Source: Proteobacteria bacterium UBA1847
GTDB taxonomy: Bacteria > Pseudomonadota > Gammaproteobacteria > Steroidobacterales > Woeseiaceae
NCBI GenBank assembly: GCA_002338605.1
Contig: DDIP01000215.1
Coordinates: 1-12,372, forward strand
Direction of reading: 5' to 3'
DNA: 12,372 nucleotides
Made by a program: the position numbers and the translations under genes. The notes below the pieces were generated by a model. The model did no database searches and was not told the origin of the DNA. It worked only from the letters and a program-made list of their open reading frames with translations. Positions within the stretch are counted from its first letter, which is position 1. Every line of letters starts with the position of its first letter. This document shows, piece by piece, positions 1-6,111 of this stretch.

Positions 1-96
1 GATCGCCTGGACTGTCGATTCCAGGTACCGCCATGTAGCCGCAACATCGGGCAGGATGTCATTCATCCCGCGAATCGCTCTGGGTTGCGTACTCAT
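1..96 (-). CDS. hisS: Histidyl-tRNA synthetase, N-terminal fragment (cut by window edge)
   Basis: Only the first 32 codons are inside the window. The reverse strand from an ATG at 96-94 reads MSTQPRAIRGMNDILPDV and onward, which matches the start of bacterial class II histidyl-tRNA synthetases (the near-universal RGMNDxLP segment about ten residues in). The enzyme charges tRNA-His with histidine in the cytoplasm. Its ATG overlaps the rodZ TGA as ATGA, so it is probably translationally coupled to rodZ. In Escherichia coli and Pseudomonas ispG lies between rodZ and hisS, and it is missing here. The catalytic domain lies beyond the left edge and cannot be assessed. Confidence 0.9.
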   Translation of the reverse strand, partial: MSTQPRAIRGMNDILPDVAATWRYLESTVQAI

Positions 97-956
97 GTTC
101 CGGTAATCGTCAGCCTGGCGGTGCCGCGCCGATCCGCCGGAGGAAGATCGAAGGGTTCGCCGTTCACGCGCAGACTGACGTTTGCGGCGTCGCCGAACAG
201 GACATTGAATGGCGCTTCGCCCGACAGGTTGACGGTCCGTCCCGCCCTGCCCAGGTCAAAGAACAGGCGTTGTCCCCGCGCGTCGCTGATTTCGGTCCAG
301 CACTCACCCGAGTAACTGATCTGCAGGGTCATATTACCGTCGTCGGCGGGCTCCGGTTCGGCGACGGCCGTTTCCGGCTCGAGGGTCTCGACCGGTTCAT
401 CGACAGCAGGTTGATCGACAGAAGTTTGATCGACGGCAGGTCGATCTTCCGGCACGTCGGCGAAATCGTCCGCGTCGCTTTCCTGCTCGGCGGGTTGCAA
501 CGGTGCGACCTGCCCCGTGACAGGTGTTTCTGCCACCGGCGTGCGAACGGCGAACCACCAATAAGCAAACGCAAGCAGCACAATAACGGCGATAGCAGCA
601 AGCCACGGACCCGGCGACAGGGCCTCGCGCTGACGCGGTCGCAATGATAGCGCCGGCTGTGAGTCCTGTGAGCGGGTCAGCACGTAATAGTCGTCCATGA
701 TGTCCGCCTCATTGACACGAACGATCTGCGCGAACTTTCGCAAGTGACCTTTGGCAAATACCGGTGCACCAATGACGTCGAAATCATTGCTTTCAAGCGC
801 GCGCACCTTGTATTCGTCGAGGTGCAGCTCCTTGGCGATATCACGTAACGGAATCTGAAGCTCGCGACGTGCTTCGGCGAGGCGCTCACCGCACAACGGG
901 CCGGTCACCTCGTCGTTCGACGCCTCCGAATCCGGATTTTCATACTCGTCGTTCAC
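93..956 (-). CDS. rodZ: RodZ-like cell-shape protein (HTH, TM, periplasmic DUF4115)
   Basis: The 287-residue protein has the RodZ layout. A cytoplasmic Cro/CI-type helix-turn-helix domain spans about 23-90 (GERLAEARRELQIPLRDIAK then YKVRALESNDFDVIGAPVF). One membrane helix lies at about 118-137 (WLAAIAVIVLLAFAYWWFAV). A proline- and acid-rich periplasmic linker covers about 140-208, and a C-terminal DUF4115 beta domain about 209-287 (ISYSGECWTEISDARG). In known family members the HTH domain binds the actin homologue MreB and anchors the elongasome to the inner membrane. The start is GTG; its G is the last base of the pilW TAG stop, so translation is probably coupled. The linker contains a short tandem repeat annotated separately. 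The rlmN-pilW-rodZ-hisS context supports the call. Confidence 0.93.
   Translation of the reverse strand: MNDEYENPDSEASNDEVTGPLCGERLAEARRELQIPLRDIAKELHLDEYKVRALESNDFDVIGAPVFAKGHLRKFAQIVRVNEADIMDDYYVLTRSQDSQPALSLRPRQREALSPGPWLAAIAVIVLLAFAYWWFAVRTPVAETPVTGQVAPLQPAEQESDADDFADVPEDRPAVDQTSVDQPAVDEPVETLEPETAVAEPEPADDGNMTLQISYSGECWTEISDARGQRLFFDLGRAGRTVNLSGEAPFNVLFGDAANVSLRVNGEPFDLPPADRRGTARLTITGT
390..446 (-). repeat. 15-bp tandem repeat inside the rodZ linker
   Basis: Imperfect 15-bp units occupy 390-404, 405-419 and 420-434, with a partial fourth at 435-446. On the coding strand each unit begins GTCGAT and encodes VDxxx pentads, giving VDQTS, VDQPA and VDEPV. The units stay in frame, so copy-number change would lengthen or shorten the periplasmic linker without breaking the HTH or DUF4115 domains. 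Confidence 0.75.
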
Positions 957-1720
957 TATTGAATACCCAGCACCATGCGTGCTTCATCGGACGCCGGGAA
1001 TTCGCGAATCAGGCGATCTTCGAATTCTTTACGACCGCGGTCATTGTCCAGCTTGTCTTCGATTCTTGACGCCATCAGCAAGGTGCTCGCTTTCACCGGG
1101 CTGGTCGCCATATAGCGTTGCAAAAACGCCCGCGCTCCGAGGAAGTCTTCGTTCCTGTATTTCATCAGGCAGAGTTGCAACAGGGCTTCGCCGTACGTGG
1201 ACTTGCGCTCCAGCGCCGATCGAAAAAAGGATTCCGCCGCCGCTTCGTCCGGTTTCTGCAACATGCAGATTCCGGCATTCGTCAGCGTGACTTCTGCATT
1301 GTCGTTTTGCGGGTGACTGGCCGCTTTCGCAAAAAATTTCTGCGCCTCGGCAAAGTCGCGCTTGCGGCACAGGTAAACAGCGTAGGAGTTGTTCACATTG
1401 AAATCTTTGGGCGCGACCCTGATAGCATTTTCGTACGCCTCGCGGGCCAGGCGGTTGTTCTCGAGTGCTTCGTATGTCAGTGCCAGTGTCGTGTAGGCGG
1501 CCGCCATGCGCGGCTCGATTTCGATGGCGAGCAGCAGCCTGTCGCGCGCCAGCTCGTAGCTGCCGGCATTGTAGTAGCGCGCACCCAGTTGATAATTGAG
1601 TTCGGCGGCATCCGCATCGTTGCGAACAGGCTCGGTAATGGATCCGACCGTTGTCGACACACAAGCCCCGACCAGAAACAGGCTCAATGCCACCGGAATA
1701 ATCCGTTTGCTGCTATTCAT
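956..1720 (-). CDS. pilW: PilF/PilW-type TPR lipoprotein, type IV pilus assembly
   Basis: This 254-residue protein starts with a lipoprotein signal peptide: basic n-region (KR at 5-6), hydrophobic stretch 8-19 and lipobox VGAC with Cys20. Val at +2 fits outer-membrane sorting. The rest is consecutive tetratricopeptide repeats from about residue 40 to 240, for example LNYQLGARYYNAGSYELARD and AYTTLALTYEALENNRLARE. In Pseudomonas, PilF of this family is the pilotin that helps the PilQ secretin reach and assemble in the outer membrane. The gene sits between rlmN and rodZ as in many gammaproteobacteria. Its ATG overlaps the rlmN stop as ATGA, with an AGGA about 10 nt upstream. The family and position are secure. 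Whether this organism makes type IV pili cannot be told from the window. Confidence 0.9.
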   Translation of the reverse strand: MNSSKRIIPVALSLFLVGACVSTTVGSITEPVRNDADAAELNYQLGARYYNAGSYELARDRLLLAIEIEPRMAAAYTTLALTYEALENNRLAREAYENAIRVAPKDFNVNNSYAVYLCRKRDFAEAQKFFAKAASHPQNDNAEVTLTNAGICMLQKPDEAAAESFFRSALERKSTYGEALLQLCLMKYRNEDFLGARAFLQRYMATSPVKASTLLMASRIEDKLDNDRGRKEFEDRLIREFPASDEARMVLGIQ

Positions 1721-2856
1721 GCTGATGAGATCCTCATGTCCTTTTCGCCCGTGGTTTTCTGGCCAATACTCTTGTCGCCCAGCCGCTTTTTGACGCGATC
1801 GCTTACTTTACCAGCAAGCTGGCCGCATGCTGCATCGATATCGTCGCCGCGGGTCCGCCGGGTCGTTGCGACCAGGCCCCGGTCACGCAAGCGGGCCTGG
1901 AAATGCCGGATGGTTTCGGCCGATGAGCGCTTGTACTGAGTGCCTGGAAAGGGGTTGAACGGAATCAGGTTCACTTTGGCAGGCTTGCCTTTCAACAGGT
2001 CTGCCAACTGGCTGGCATGCGCAATGGAATCATTGACGTCGCGCAACATGACGTACTCGAACGTGATGAATCGGTTCGAGCGCTTCGCCGCGTATTGCCA
2101 GCAGGCATCGAGCAAGCTACTGATCGGGTGCAGTTTATTGATCGGCACAATCTGATCGCGCAATGCGTCGTTTGGCGCGTGCAGCGATACCGCCAGCGCG
2201 ACATTGCAGTCGTCGGCGAGCTTGTTGATATGAGGCACAATACCTGAGGTGCTGACCGTGACGCGGCGTCGCGACATGCCGTAGGCCCAGTCGGAAACCA
2301 GAAGTTCAAGCACCGGAACCACATTGCGGTAGTTCGCCAGCGGTTCACCCATACCCATGAACACGACATTGCTGATCGCCGCTTCGTCACCGCTGCGTCG
2401 CGGCAGTTCGGCAATGGCGTGGCGAACCTGGCCGATGATCTCCGCACTGGTCAGGTTGCGATTAAAACCCTGCGCGCCCGTCGCACAAAACGCGCAGTCG
2501 AGCGCGCAACCCACCTGCGACGAAATACACAAGGTGCCGCGATCGGCTTCCGGAATAAAAACCGTTTCAACGGCCTGGCCGGAGCCGCTTGAGAACAACC
2601 ATTTCACACAACCGTCGGCTGAGTCGAAGCGCTGCTGAACAACCGGCGGTAGAATTTCGGCGGTTGCCTTCAACTCGGCTCGCAGGGCTTTCGACAAGTC
2701 CGTCATCTGATCGAAGTCATCGACCGCGCGCTGGTGGATCCACTGCATGATCTGTTTAGCCCGGAACGGCTTTTCATTGCGTGCAATCAAAAACTGCTCG
2801 AGATCGCCTTGCGACAATCCGAGCAGGTTGGTCTTCTTGACGCTGTCAGTCACCAT
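1717..2856 (-). CDS. rlmN: Dual-specificity 23S rRNA/tRNA adenine-C2 methyltransferase RlmN
   Basis: This 379-residue radical SAM enzyme methylates C2 of A2503 in 23S rRNA and of A37 in some tRNAs. The [4Fe-4S] motif CxxxCxxC is at C117, C121 and C124 (GCALDCAFC). The two further cysteines needed for the methyl-transfer cycle are present: C110 in TLCISSQVGC and C344 in GDDIDAACGQL, matching E. coli C118 and C355. Other hallmarks are FNRNL (131-135), the GMGEPL SAM-binding motif (168-173) and VSLHAPND (223-230). The start is the ATG at 2856, 48 nt beyond the ndk stop, with a GGA close upstream. As an Fe-S enzyme it depends on a working cluster assembly pathway, which is relevant given the reduced isc genes upstream. 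Confidence 0.96.
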   Translation of the reverse strand: MVTDSVKKTNLLGLSQGDLEQFLIARNEKPFRAKQIMQWIHQRAVDDFDQMTDLSKALRAELKATAEILPPVVQQRFDSADGCVKWLFSSGSGQAVETVFIPEADRGTLCISSQVGCALDCAFCATGAQGFNRNLTSAEIIGQVRHAIAELPRRSGDEAAISNVVFMGMGEPLANYRNVVPVLELLVSDWAYGMSRRRVTVSTSGIVPHINKLADDCNVALAVSLHAPNDALRDQIVPINKLHPISSLLDACWQYAAKRSNRFITFEYVMLRDVNDSIAHASQLADLLKGKPAKVNLIPFNPFPGTQYKRSSAETIRHFQARLRDRGLVATTRRTRGDDIDAACGQLAGKVSDRVKKRLGDKSIGQKTTGEKDMRISSA

Positions 2857-2889
2857 AATTCCAATCGTGTCGGCCCAACAAAGAGCCGC

Positions 2890-2905
2890 GTCGGCAATCG
2901 CCGAC
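2890..2905 (-). terminator. Small hairpin at the ndk stop, weak terminator or attenuator candidate
   Basis: A perfect 6-bp inverted repeat with a 4-nt loop (coding strand GTCGGC-GATT-GCCGAC) begins on the last base of the ndk TAG and ends 33 nt before rlmN. On the transcript it is followed after five bases by a U-rich but interrupted CTCTTTGTT. This is too weak for a confident intrinsic terminator; it might partly attenuate transcription into rlmN. Confidence 0.25.
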
Positions 2906-3336
2906 TACCGCGTCCTCGGGCAAACGCCGTCATCGCCGAAGAAATAGGCGATTTCGTTCGCTGCTGTTTCAGCAGCGTCGGAACCGTGCACGACATTCTC
3001 TTCAATGCTCGCAGCGAAATCGGCGCGAATAGTGCCCGGATCGGCATCCGCCGGATTGGTCGCGCCCATGATTTCACGATTCTTCGCAATCGCATTTTCA
3101 CCCTGTAACACCTGAACGATGACAGGGCCCGATGTCATGTAGCTCACAAGGTCGTTGTAAAATGGGCGCTCCTTGTGCACGGCGTAAAATCCGCCCGCCT
3201 GCTCTTTGCTCAGGTGCATCATTCTCGCGGCGACTATTTCCAGGCCGGCTTTTTCGAAGCGGCTGTAGATTTCTCCGATCAGATTTTTTTGTACGCCATC
3301 AGGTTTGATGATGGAGAGCGTTTGCTCAACGGCCAT
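2905..3336 (-). CDS. ndk: Nucleoside diphosphate kinase
   Basis: This 143-residue protein has the usual family length and balances NTP and dNTP pools by ping-pong phosphate transfer through a phosphohistidine. The catalytic His117 lies in the signature NVVHGSDA (115-122). The N-terminal [10 protein letters not shown] and the C-terminal AANEIAYFF and VCPRTR match bacterial Ndk closely. The ATG has a good AAGGA Shine-Dalgarno 7 nt upstream, so it can be translated independently of iscA, which ends 92 nt earlier. In related genomes ndk follows hscBA-fdx-iscX; here it directly follows iscA. Confidence 0.97.
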   Translation of the reverse strand: MAVEQTLSIIKPDGVQKNLIGEIYSRFEKAGLEIVAARMMHLSKEQAGGFYAVHKERPFYNDLVSYMTSGPVIVQVLQGENAIAKNREIMGATNPADADPGTIRADFAASIEENVVHGSDAAETAANEIAYFFGDDGVCPRTR

Positions 3337-3372
3337 GTGCTAGTCCTTTATATTCACTGCTTTAACGTTTGC

Positions 3373-3392
3373 GCCCGGCGATGATGCCGGGC
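3373..3392 (-). terminator. 7-bp GC-rich hairpin in the iscA-ndk gap
   Basis: Perfect arms GCCCGGC and GCCGGGC enclose a 6-nt loop in the 92-bp iscA-ndk gap, about 37 nt after the iscA stop. A-T pairing could extend the stem across a small bulge. The leftward transcript after the stem is GCAAACGTTAAAG with no U-run, so if it terminates iscA transcription it is not a classical intrinsic terminator. It could equally stabilise the upstream mRNA end. Confidence 0.35.
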
Positions 3393-3428
3393 AAATGGAT
3401 GTAAACCCTTAATTCTACTACGGTAGTT

Positions 3429-3752
3429 TCAGACGTTGAAGCTTTCGCCACAACCGCATTCACCCGAAATATTGGGATTGCGGAAGCTGAAGGCCTCATT
3501 GAGGCCGTTCTTGACGAAGTCGACCTCGGTGCCGTCGATGAGCGTCAAGGCATCGGCCGGCACGACGACCTTGATGCCCTTGTCCTCGAACACGATGTCC
3601 GAGGCATCGATTTCGTCAGCATAGTTGATGACGTAGGAATAGCCGGAACAGCCGGTCTTGGTCACACCAAGGCGTAGGCCGACAGCGTCATCGCGCTTTT
3701 TGAGATAATTCCGGACCCGCTTCGCAGCCGAGTCCGTCAGTGAAATTGACAT
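3429..3752 (-). CDS. iscA: IscA-type A-type Fe-S carrier protein
   Basis: From the ATG at 3752 the product is 107 residues, the same length as E. coli IscA, and begins [17 protein letters not shown]. An in-frame upstream extension to 3818 was rejected because it lies inside the previous gene and has no family similarity. The three conserved cysteines of A-type carriers are present: one in [11 protein letters not shown] and two in the C-terminal GECGCGESF. The protein would bind an Fe-S cluster or iron and hand it to apo-enzymes. An AGGA lies 5 nt before the ATG. Only 1 nt separates it from the preceding stop. All ligand residues are intact, unlike its IscU-like neighbour. Confidence 0.95.
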   Translation of the reverse strand: MSISLTDSAAKRVRNYLKKRDDAVGLRLGVTKTGCSGYSYVINYADEIDASDIVFEDKGIKVVVPADALTLIDGTEVDFVKNGLNEAFSFRNPNISGECGCGESFNV

Positions 3753-3753
3753 G

Positions 3754-4134
3754 TCATTCCTGTGGGGTGTCTGTGAGGTCCAAAATGGCTTGCCCAAGCG
3801 ACCGGACCGTATCTTCAAGCACTAGTATACGTCCGGTTTTCTCTACAGGTACAGCCAGATCCTCCATAATCCGGGCGGTTTCGAATTCCTCAAGGTCTGT
3901 GGCCGGGCGACCCTCATACTGGCGACAGAATTCCTCGCAGGCTGCCAGCACGTGCGGACAGCCCCAGGCGCGAAAACGCAGGCGCTGCAGGACGCCCCCC
4001 GCGACTCCTGCGGACAGCCGGATACGCATCCCCTGATCCTCAAAGTAGCCAACCGCGCCACCTGGAACGTCTCCGGCATGGCCGGGGTGTGCAAAATTGT
4101 CGCGGACGACAGCGTTGTAAGGATCTTCGATCAC
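3754..4134 (-). CDS. Degenerate IscU-like protein, probably not a canonical Fe-S scaffold
   Basis: This 126-residue protein belongs to the IscU/NifU-N family by its N-terminal [15 protein letters not shown], central [11 protein letters not shown] and position between iscS and iscA. Key residues are replaced. By hand alignment with E. coli IscU, Cys37 becomes Glu32, Asp39 becomes Gln34, His105 becomes Gly101 and Cys106 becomes Arg102. Only the Cys63 equivalent remains (Cys59), with extra cysteines at 66 and 70. The chaperone-recognition LPPVK has become VPVEK (95-99). It therefore probably cannot hold a [2Fe-2S] cluster in the usual way. The GTG start overlaps the iscS TGA as GTGA, with GGGGTGG just upstream. 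The frame is intact and in the operon, so it looks functional rather than a pseudogene. It could be a sulfur acceptor or a modulator of the desulfurase; this is inference. Confidence 0.85.
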   Translation of the reverse strand: MIEDPYNAVVRDNFAHPGHAGDVPGGAVGYFEDQGMRIRLSAGVAGGVLQRLRFRAWGCPHVLAACEEFCRQYEGRPATDLEEFETARIMEDLAVPVEKTGRILVLEDTVRSLGQAILDLTDTPQE

Positions 4135-5291
4135 GCCGCCACCCCGGGGGCCAGCGAGCGCAGTTTCCGGACCGCGGACCGATAGGCCGATATTGCAAAA
4201 TCAATATCCTCTTTTGAGCTTTGCCTGCCGAGGCTGAAGCGAATCGCACTTTGCGCCTCCTGGTCACTCCGACCCAGCGCGCGCAGGACATACGACGGCT
4301 CCTGGCTTTGCGAATTGCAGGCCGATCCGGTTGCAACGCAAAGGGGTTCGAGTGCCAGCAGGAGGCTTTCTCCTTCGATGTCCGCGATGCTGACATTAAG
4401 AATGCCGGGATACGTGCCCCTCACTGACCCGTTCAGACTGACGCCCTCAATTGAGCGAATACCCGACCAAAGCCGCTCTTTCAGCATCACCAGGTTTTCA
4501 AGATCATCGTCGATGCGATGAACCGCCACGGCCGCGGCTGCTCCCAGTCCGGCGATCAGGTCAACGGGCAACGTGCCGGGTCGCAAGCGCATTTGCTGGC
4601 CGCCGCCAAACATTTGTGGCTCAAGCGCCGTACCTCTCGCGACGTACAGCGCTCCTATCCCTTTTGGTCCGTAGAACTTGTGCGCCGTCATTGACATCAA
4701 GTCGACCTGCAATGCGCTGACGTCTACCGGCACTTTACCGACAGCCTGTGCCGCATCGACGTGAAACAGGATCTTTCGGGAACGGCAGATGCGCCCGATC
4801 GCCTCGATATCCTGCACGATCCCGGTTTCATTGTTGATTTGCATGATCGACACAAGCTGGGTGTCATCTCGCAAAGCAGCTTCGAAAGTCTCGAGGTTCA
4901 GTTGGCCGTCCGGACCGGGCGTCAGCCAGGTTACGTCAAAGCCGGCTTTTTCCAGGGCGCGGAACACGTCAACAACAGCTTTGTGCTCAGTACGCATCGT
5001 GACCAGGTGTCTGCCACGGTGCGCACGCTGCTTTGCGGCACCCAGTATCGCCAGGTTGTTGGACTCCGTTGCACCCGACGTCCAGATGATGCTCGCAGGT
5101 TCGACGTTCAACAATGCGCCAAGGTCTGCTGCTGCTTCGGCAACGATCCGGGCGCTTTGTCGCCCGGCAACATGGTTCGACGCCGGATTGAAGTAGGCCG
5201 AGGATTGCACCTCGCGCATGCGCTCGGCTACACGCGGATCCAAAGGCGTAGTCGCGGCGTAGTCGAGGTAGATCAGTGCAGCGGCCGTCAT
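4131..5291 (-). CDS. iscS: IscS-type cysteine desulfurase with short C-terminus
   Basis: This 386-residue PLP enzyme converts cysteine to alanine and holds the sulfur as a persulfide for Fe-S clusters and tRNA thiolation. Visible features are the N-terminal YLDYAATTPLDPRV, TSGATESNN (71-79), the PLP-stacking His103 in TEHKAVVD, HVDAAQ with Asp179, the Schiff-base Lys205 in AHKFYGPKGIG and the catalytic loop Cys325 in TGSACNS followed by EPSYVLRALG. Similarity to E. coli IscS runs to the RKLRSL helix and then stops in APGVAA, about 20 residues early, without the C-terminal tail implicated in IscU docking. Its ATG overlaps the trmJ stop as ATGA, with GGGGA 5 nt before it. No iscR or cysE lies upstream. 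Confidence 0.93.
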   Translation of the reverse strand: MTAAALIYLDYAATTPLDPRVAERMREVQSSAYFNPASNHVAGRQSARIVAEAAADLGALLNVEPASIIWTSGATESNNLAILGAAKQRAHRGRHLVTMRTEHKAVVDVFRALEKAGFDVTWLTPGPDGQLNLETFEAALRDDTQLVSIMQINNETGIVQDIEAIGRICRSRKILFHVDAAQAVGKVPVDVSALQVDLMSMTAHKFYGPKGIGALYVARGTALEPQMFGGGQQMRLRPGTLPVDLIAGLGAAAAVAVHRIDDDLENLVMLKERLWSGIRSIEGVSLNGSVRGTYPGILNVSIADIEGESLLLALEPLCVATGSACNSQSQEPSYVLRALGRSDQEAQSAIRFSLGRQSSKEDIDFAISAYRSAVRKLRSLAPGVAA

Positions 5292-6004
5292 TTCGATCCC
5301 CGGGCACGGTCAATCGCCGACAGAATCCCTCGAAGAATATTGATTTCATTCTTGTCAGGACGTGCGCGCAAAAACAGGCGCCGCATGCGCCGCATCAGGA
5401 ATCGCGGGTTGGCCGGGTCGAGAAATTCGATGTCCTGCAACACCTTTTCGAGATGCCCATAGAAATGCTCCATCTCTTCACCCGAGGCGGGCGCCTCTTC
5501 GCTTTCAAAGCTCGGTCCGGCATCCAGCATACGGGCAACCCGCAGTTCGTAGGTCAGCACCTGGACGGCCATCGCCAGGTTCAGGGAACTGAACCCGGGA
5601 TCGGTCGGGATTGTCAGTAGCGTGTGACACAAGTCCAGGTCGTCGTTGTGCAGGCCGGACTTTTCGGGTCCGAACACCGCCGCCACGGTACCCTGCCTCG
5701 ACTCGAGCAGCATGCGCTCGGCACAGTCTCTTGGCCCCATGCTCGGCCAGTTTATTGTTCGTGAACGCGCACTTGCGCCGGCAACGTAAACGCAGTCGGT
5801 CAAAGCATCGGCCAGCGTCGGGAACACCCTGGCCTGCTCCAGGATATCGGTCGCTCCGGACGCCCTGGCCGTCGCATCCTCATGCGGGAAATACCTTGGA
5901 TTAACCAGAGCGAGGTCCGTGATACCCATGTTCTTCATCGCACGAGCGACCGCCCCGATGTTACCGGGGTGGGTGGTACCGACGAGTACAATACGTATCG
6001 ACAT
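5288..6004 (-). CDS. trmJ: tRNA (cytidine/uridine-2'-O-)-methyltransferase TrmJ
   Basis: This 238-residue SPOUT-class enzyme methylates the ribose 2'-O of nucleotide 32 in the anticodon loop of several tRNAs using SAM. The sequence starts MSIRIVLVGTTHPGNIGAVA, with the conserved Asn15 and Arg21 region. The trefoil-knot SAM site is visible as VFGPEKSGL (110-118) and PTDPGFSSLNLAMAV (133-147). A C-terminal helical extension (about 170-238) contains basic RFLMRRMRRLFLRARP, as in TrmJ. It begins at the ATG at 6004 with no clear Shine-Dalgarno. It is the first gene of the leftward trmJ-iscS-iscU-like-iscA unit and diverges from suhB, an arrangement shared with E. coli and Pseudomonas. Confidence 0.95.
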   Translation of the reverse strand: MSIRIVLVGTTHPGNIGAVARAMKNMGITDLALVNPRYFPHEDATARASGATDILEQARVFPTLADALTDCVYVAGASARSRTINWPSMGPRDCAERMLLESRQGTVAAVFGPEKSGLHNDDLDLCHTLLTIPTDPGFSSLNLAMAVQVLTYELRVARMLDAGPSFESEEAPASGEEMEHFYGHLEKVLQDIEFLDPANPRFLMRRMRRLFLRARPDKNEINILRGILSAIDRARGSK

Positions 6005-6111
6005 GGTTCAGGACAGCTCACTAAAAGTCCGGTATTCTACCGTCCCGGCGGCTCGGGCTGACAGTTTTGTCCCCGAAACGTCCAGTTCTTTGACAATGAC
6101 GGAATCGTTTC
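6005..6111. promoter_or_regulatory. Divergent trmJ / suhB promoter region
   Basis: This 107-bp region is the only divergent gap in the window, so it should carry promoters in both directions. For trmJ, the reverse strand has TAGAAT (6039-6034) as a good -10 with CTGTCA (6064-6059) as a poor -35, at a long 19-bp spacing. The -10 sits inside a small inverted repeat, CGGTA-TTC-TACCG on the plus strand (6030-6042), which could be an operator. For suhB I see no convincing -35/-10 pair; a GGA at 6101-6103 lies 8 nt before its ATG. No IscR-type site was recognised by eye. Confidence 0.4.

Noticed and set aside
1118..1939. Long plus-strand open frame antisense to pilW and the rlmN end
   Set aside because: It crosses two well-supported genes on the other strand, has low-complexity Arg/Val-rich composition and no identifiable family.
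3753..3818. Upstream extension of IscA by 22 residues
   Set aside because: The extension lies within the IscU-like coding region. Starting at 3752 gives the exact 107-residue IscA length and the conserved MSISL start with an AGGA site.
3754..4134. IscU-like gene as a pseudogene
   Set aside because: The frame is uninterrupted, family-length and coupled by GTGA to iscS and by a 1-nt gap to iscA, and it keeps family-typical hydrophobic and glycine positions. Specific replacement of ligands fits changed function better than decay.
4761..5462. Plus-strand open frame antisense to iscS and trmJ (233 codons)
   Set aside because: It is opposite conserved catalytic regions of iscS and has no family signature or ribosome site that I can support.
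6090..6095. Perfect TTGACA hexamer before suhB
   Set aside because: It is only 16 nt from the ATG, so a matching -10 would fall inside the coding sequence. It is unlikely to be the suhB -35.
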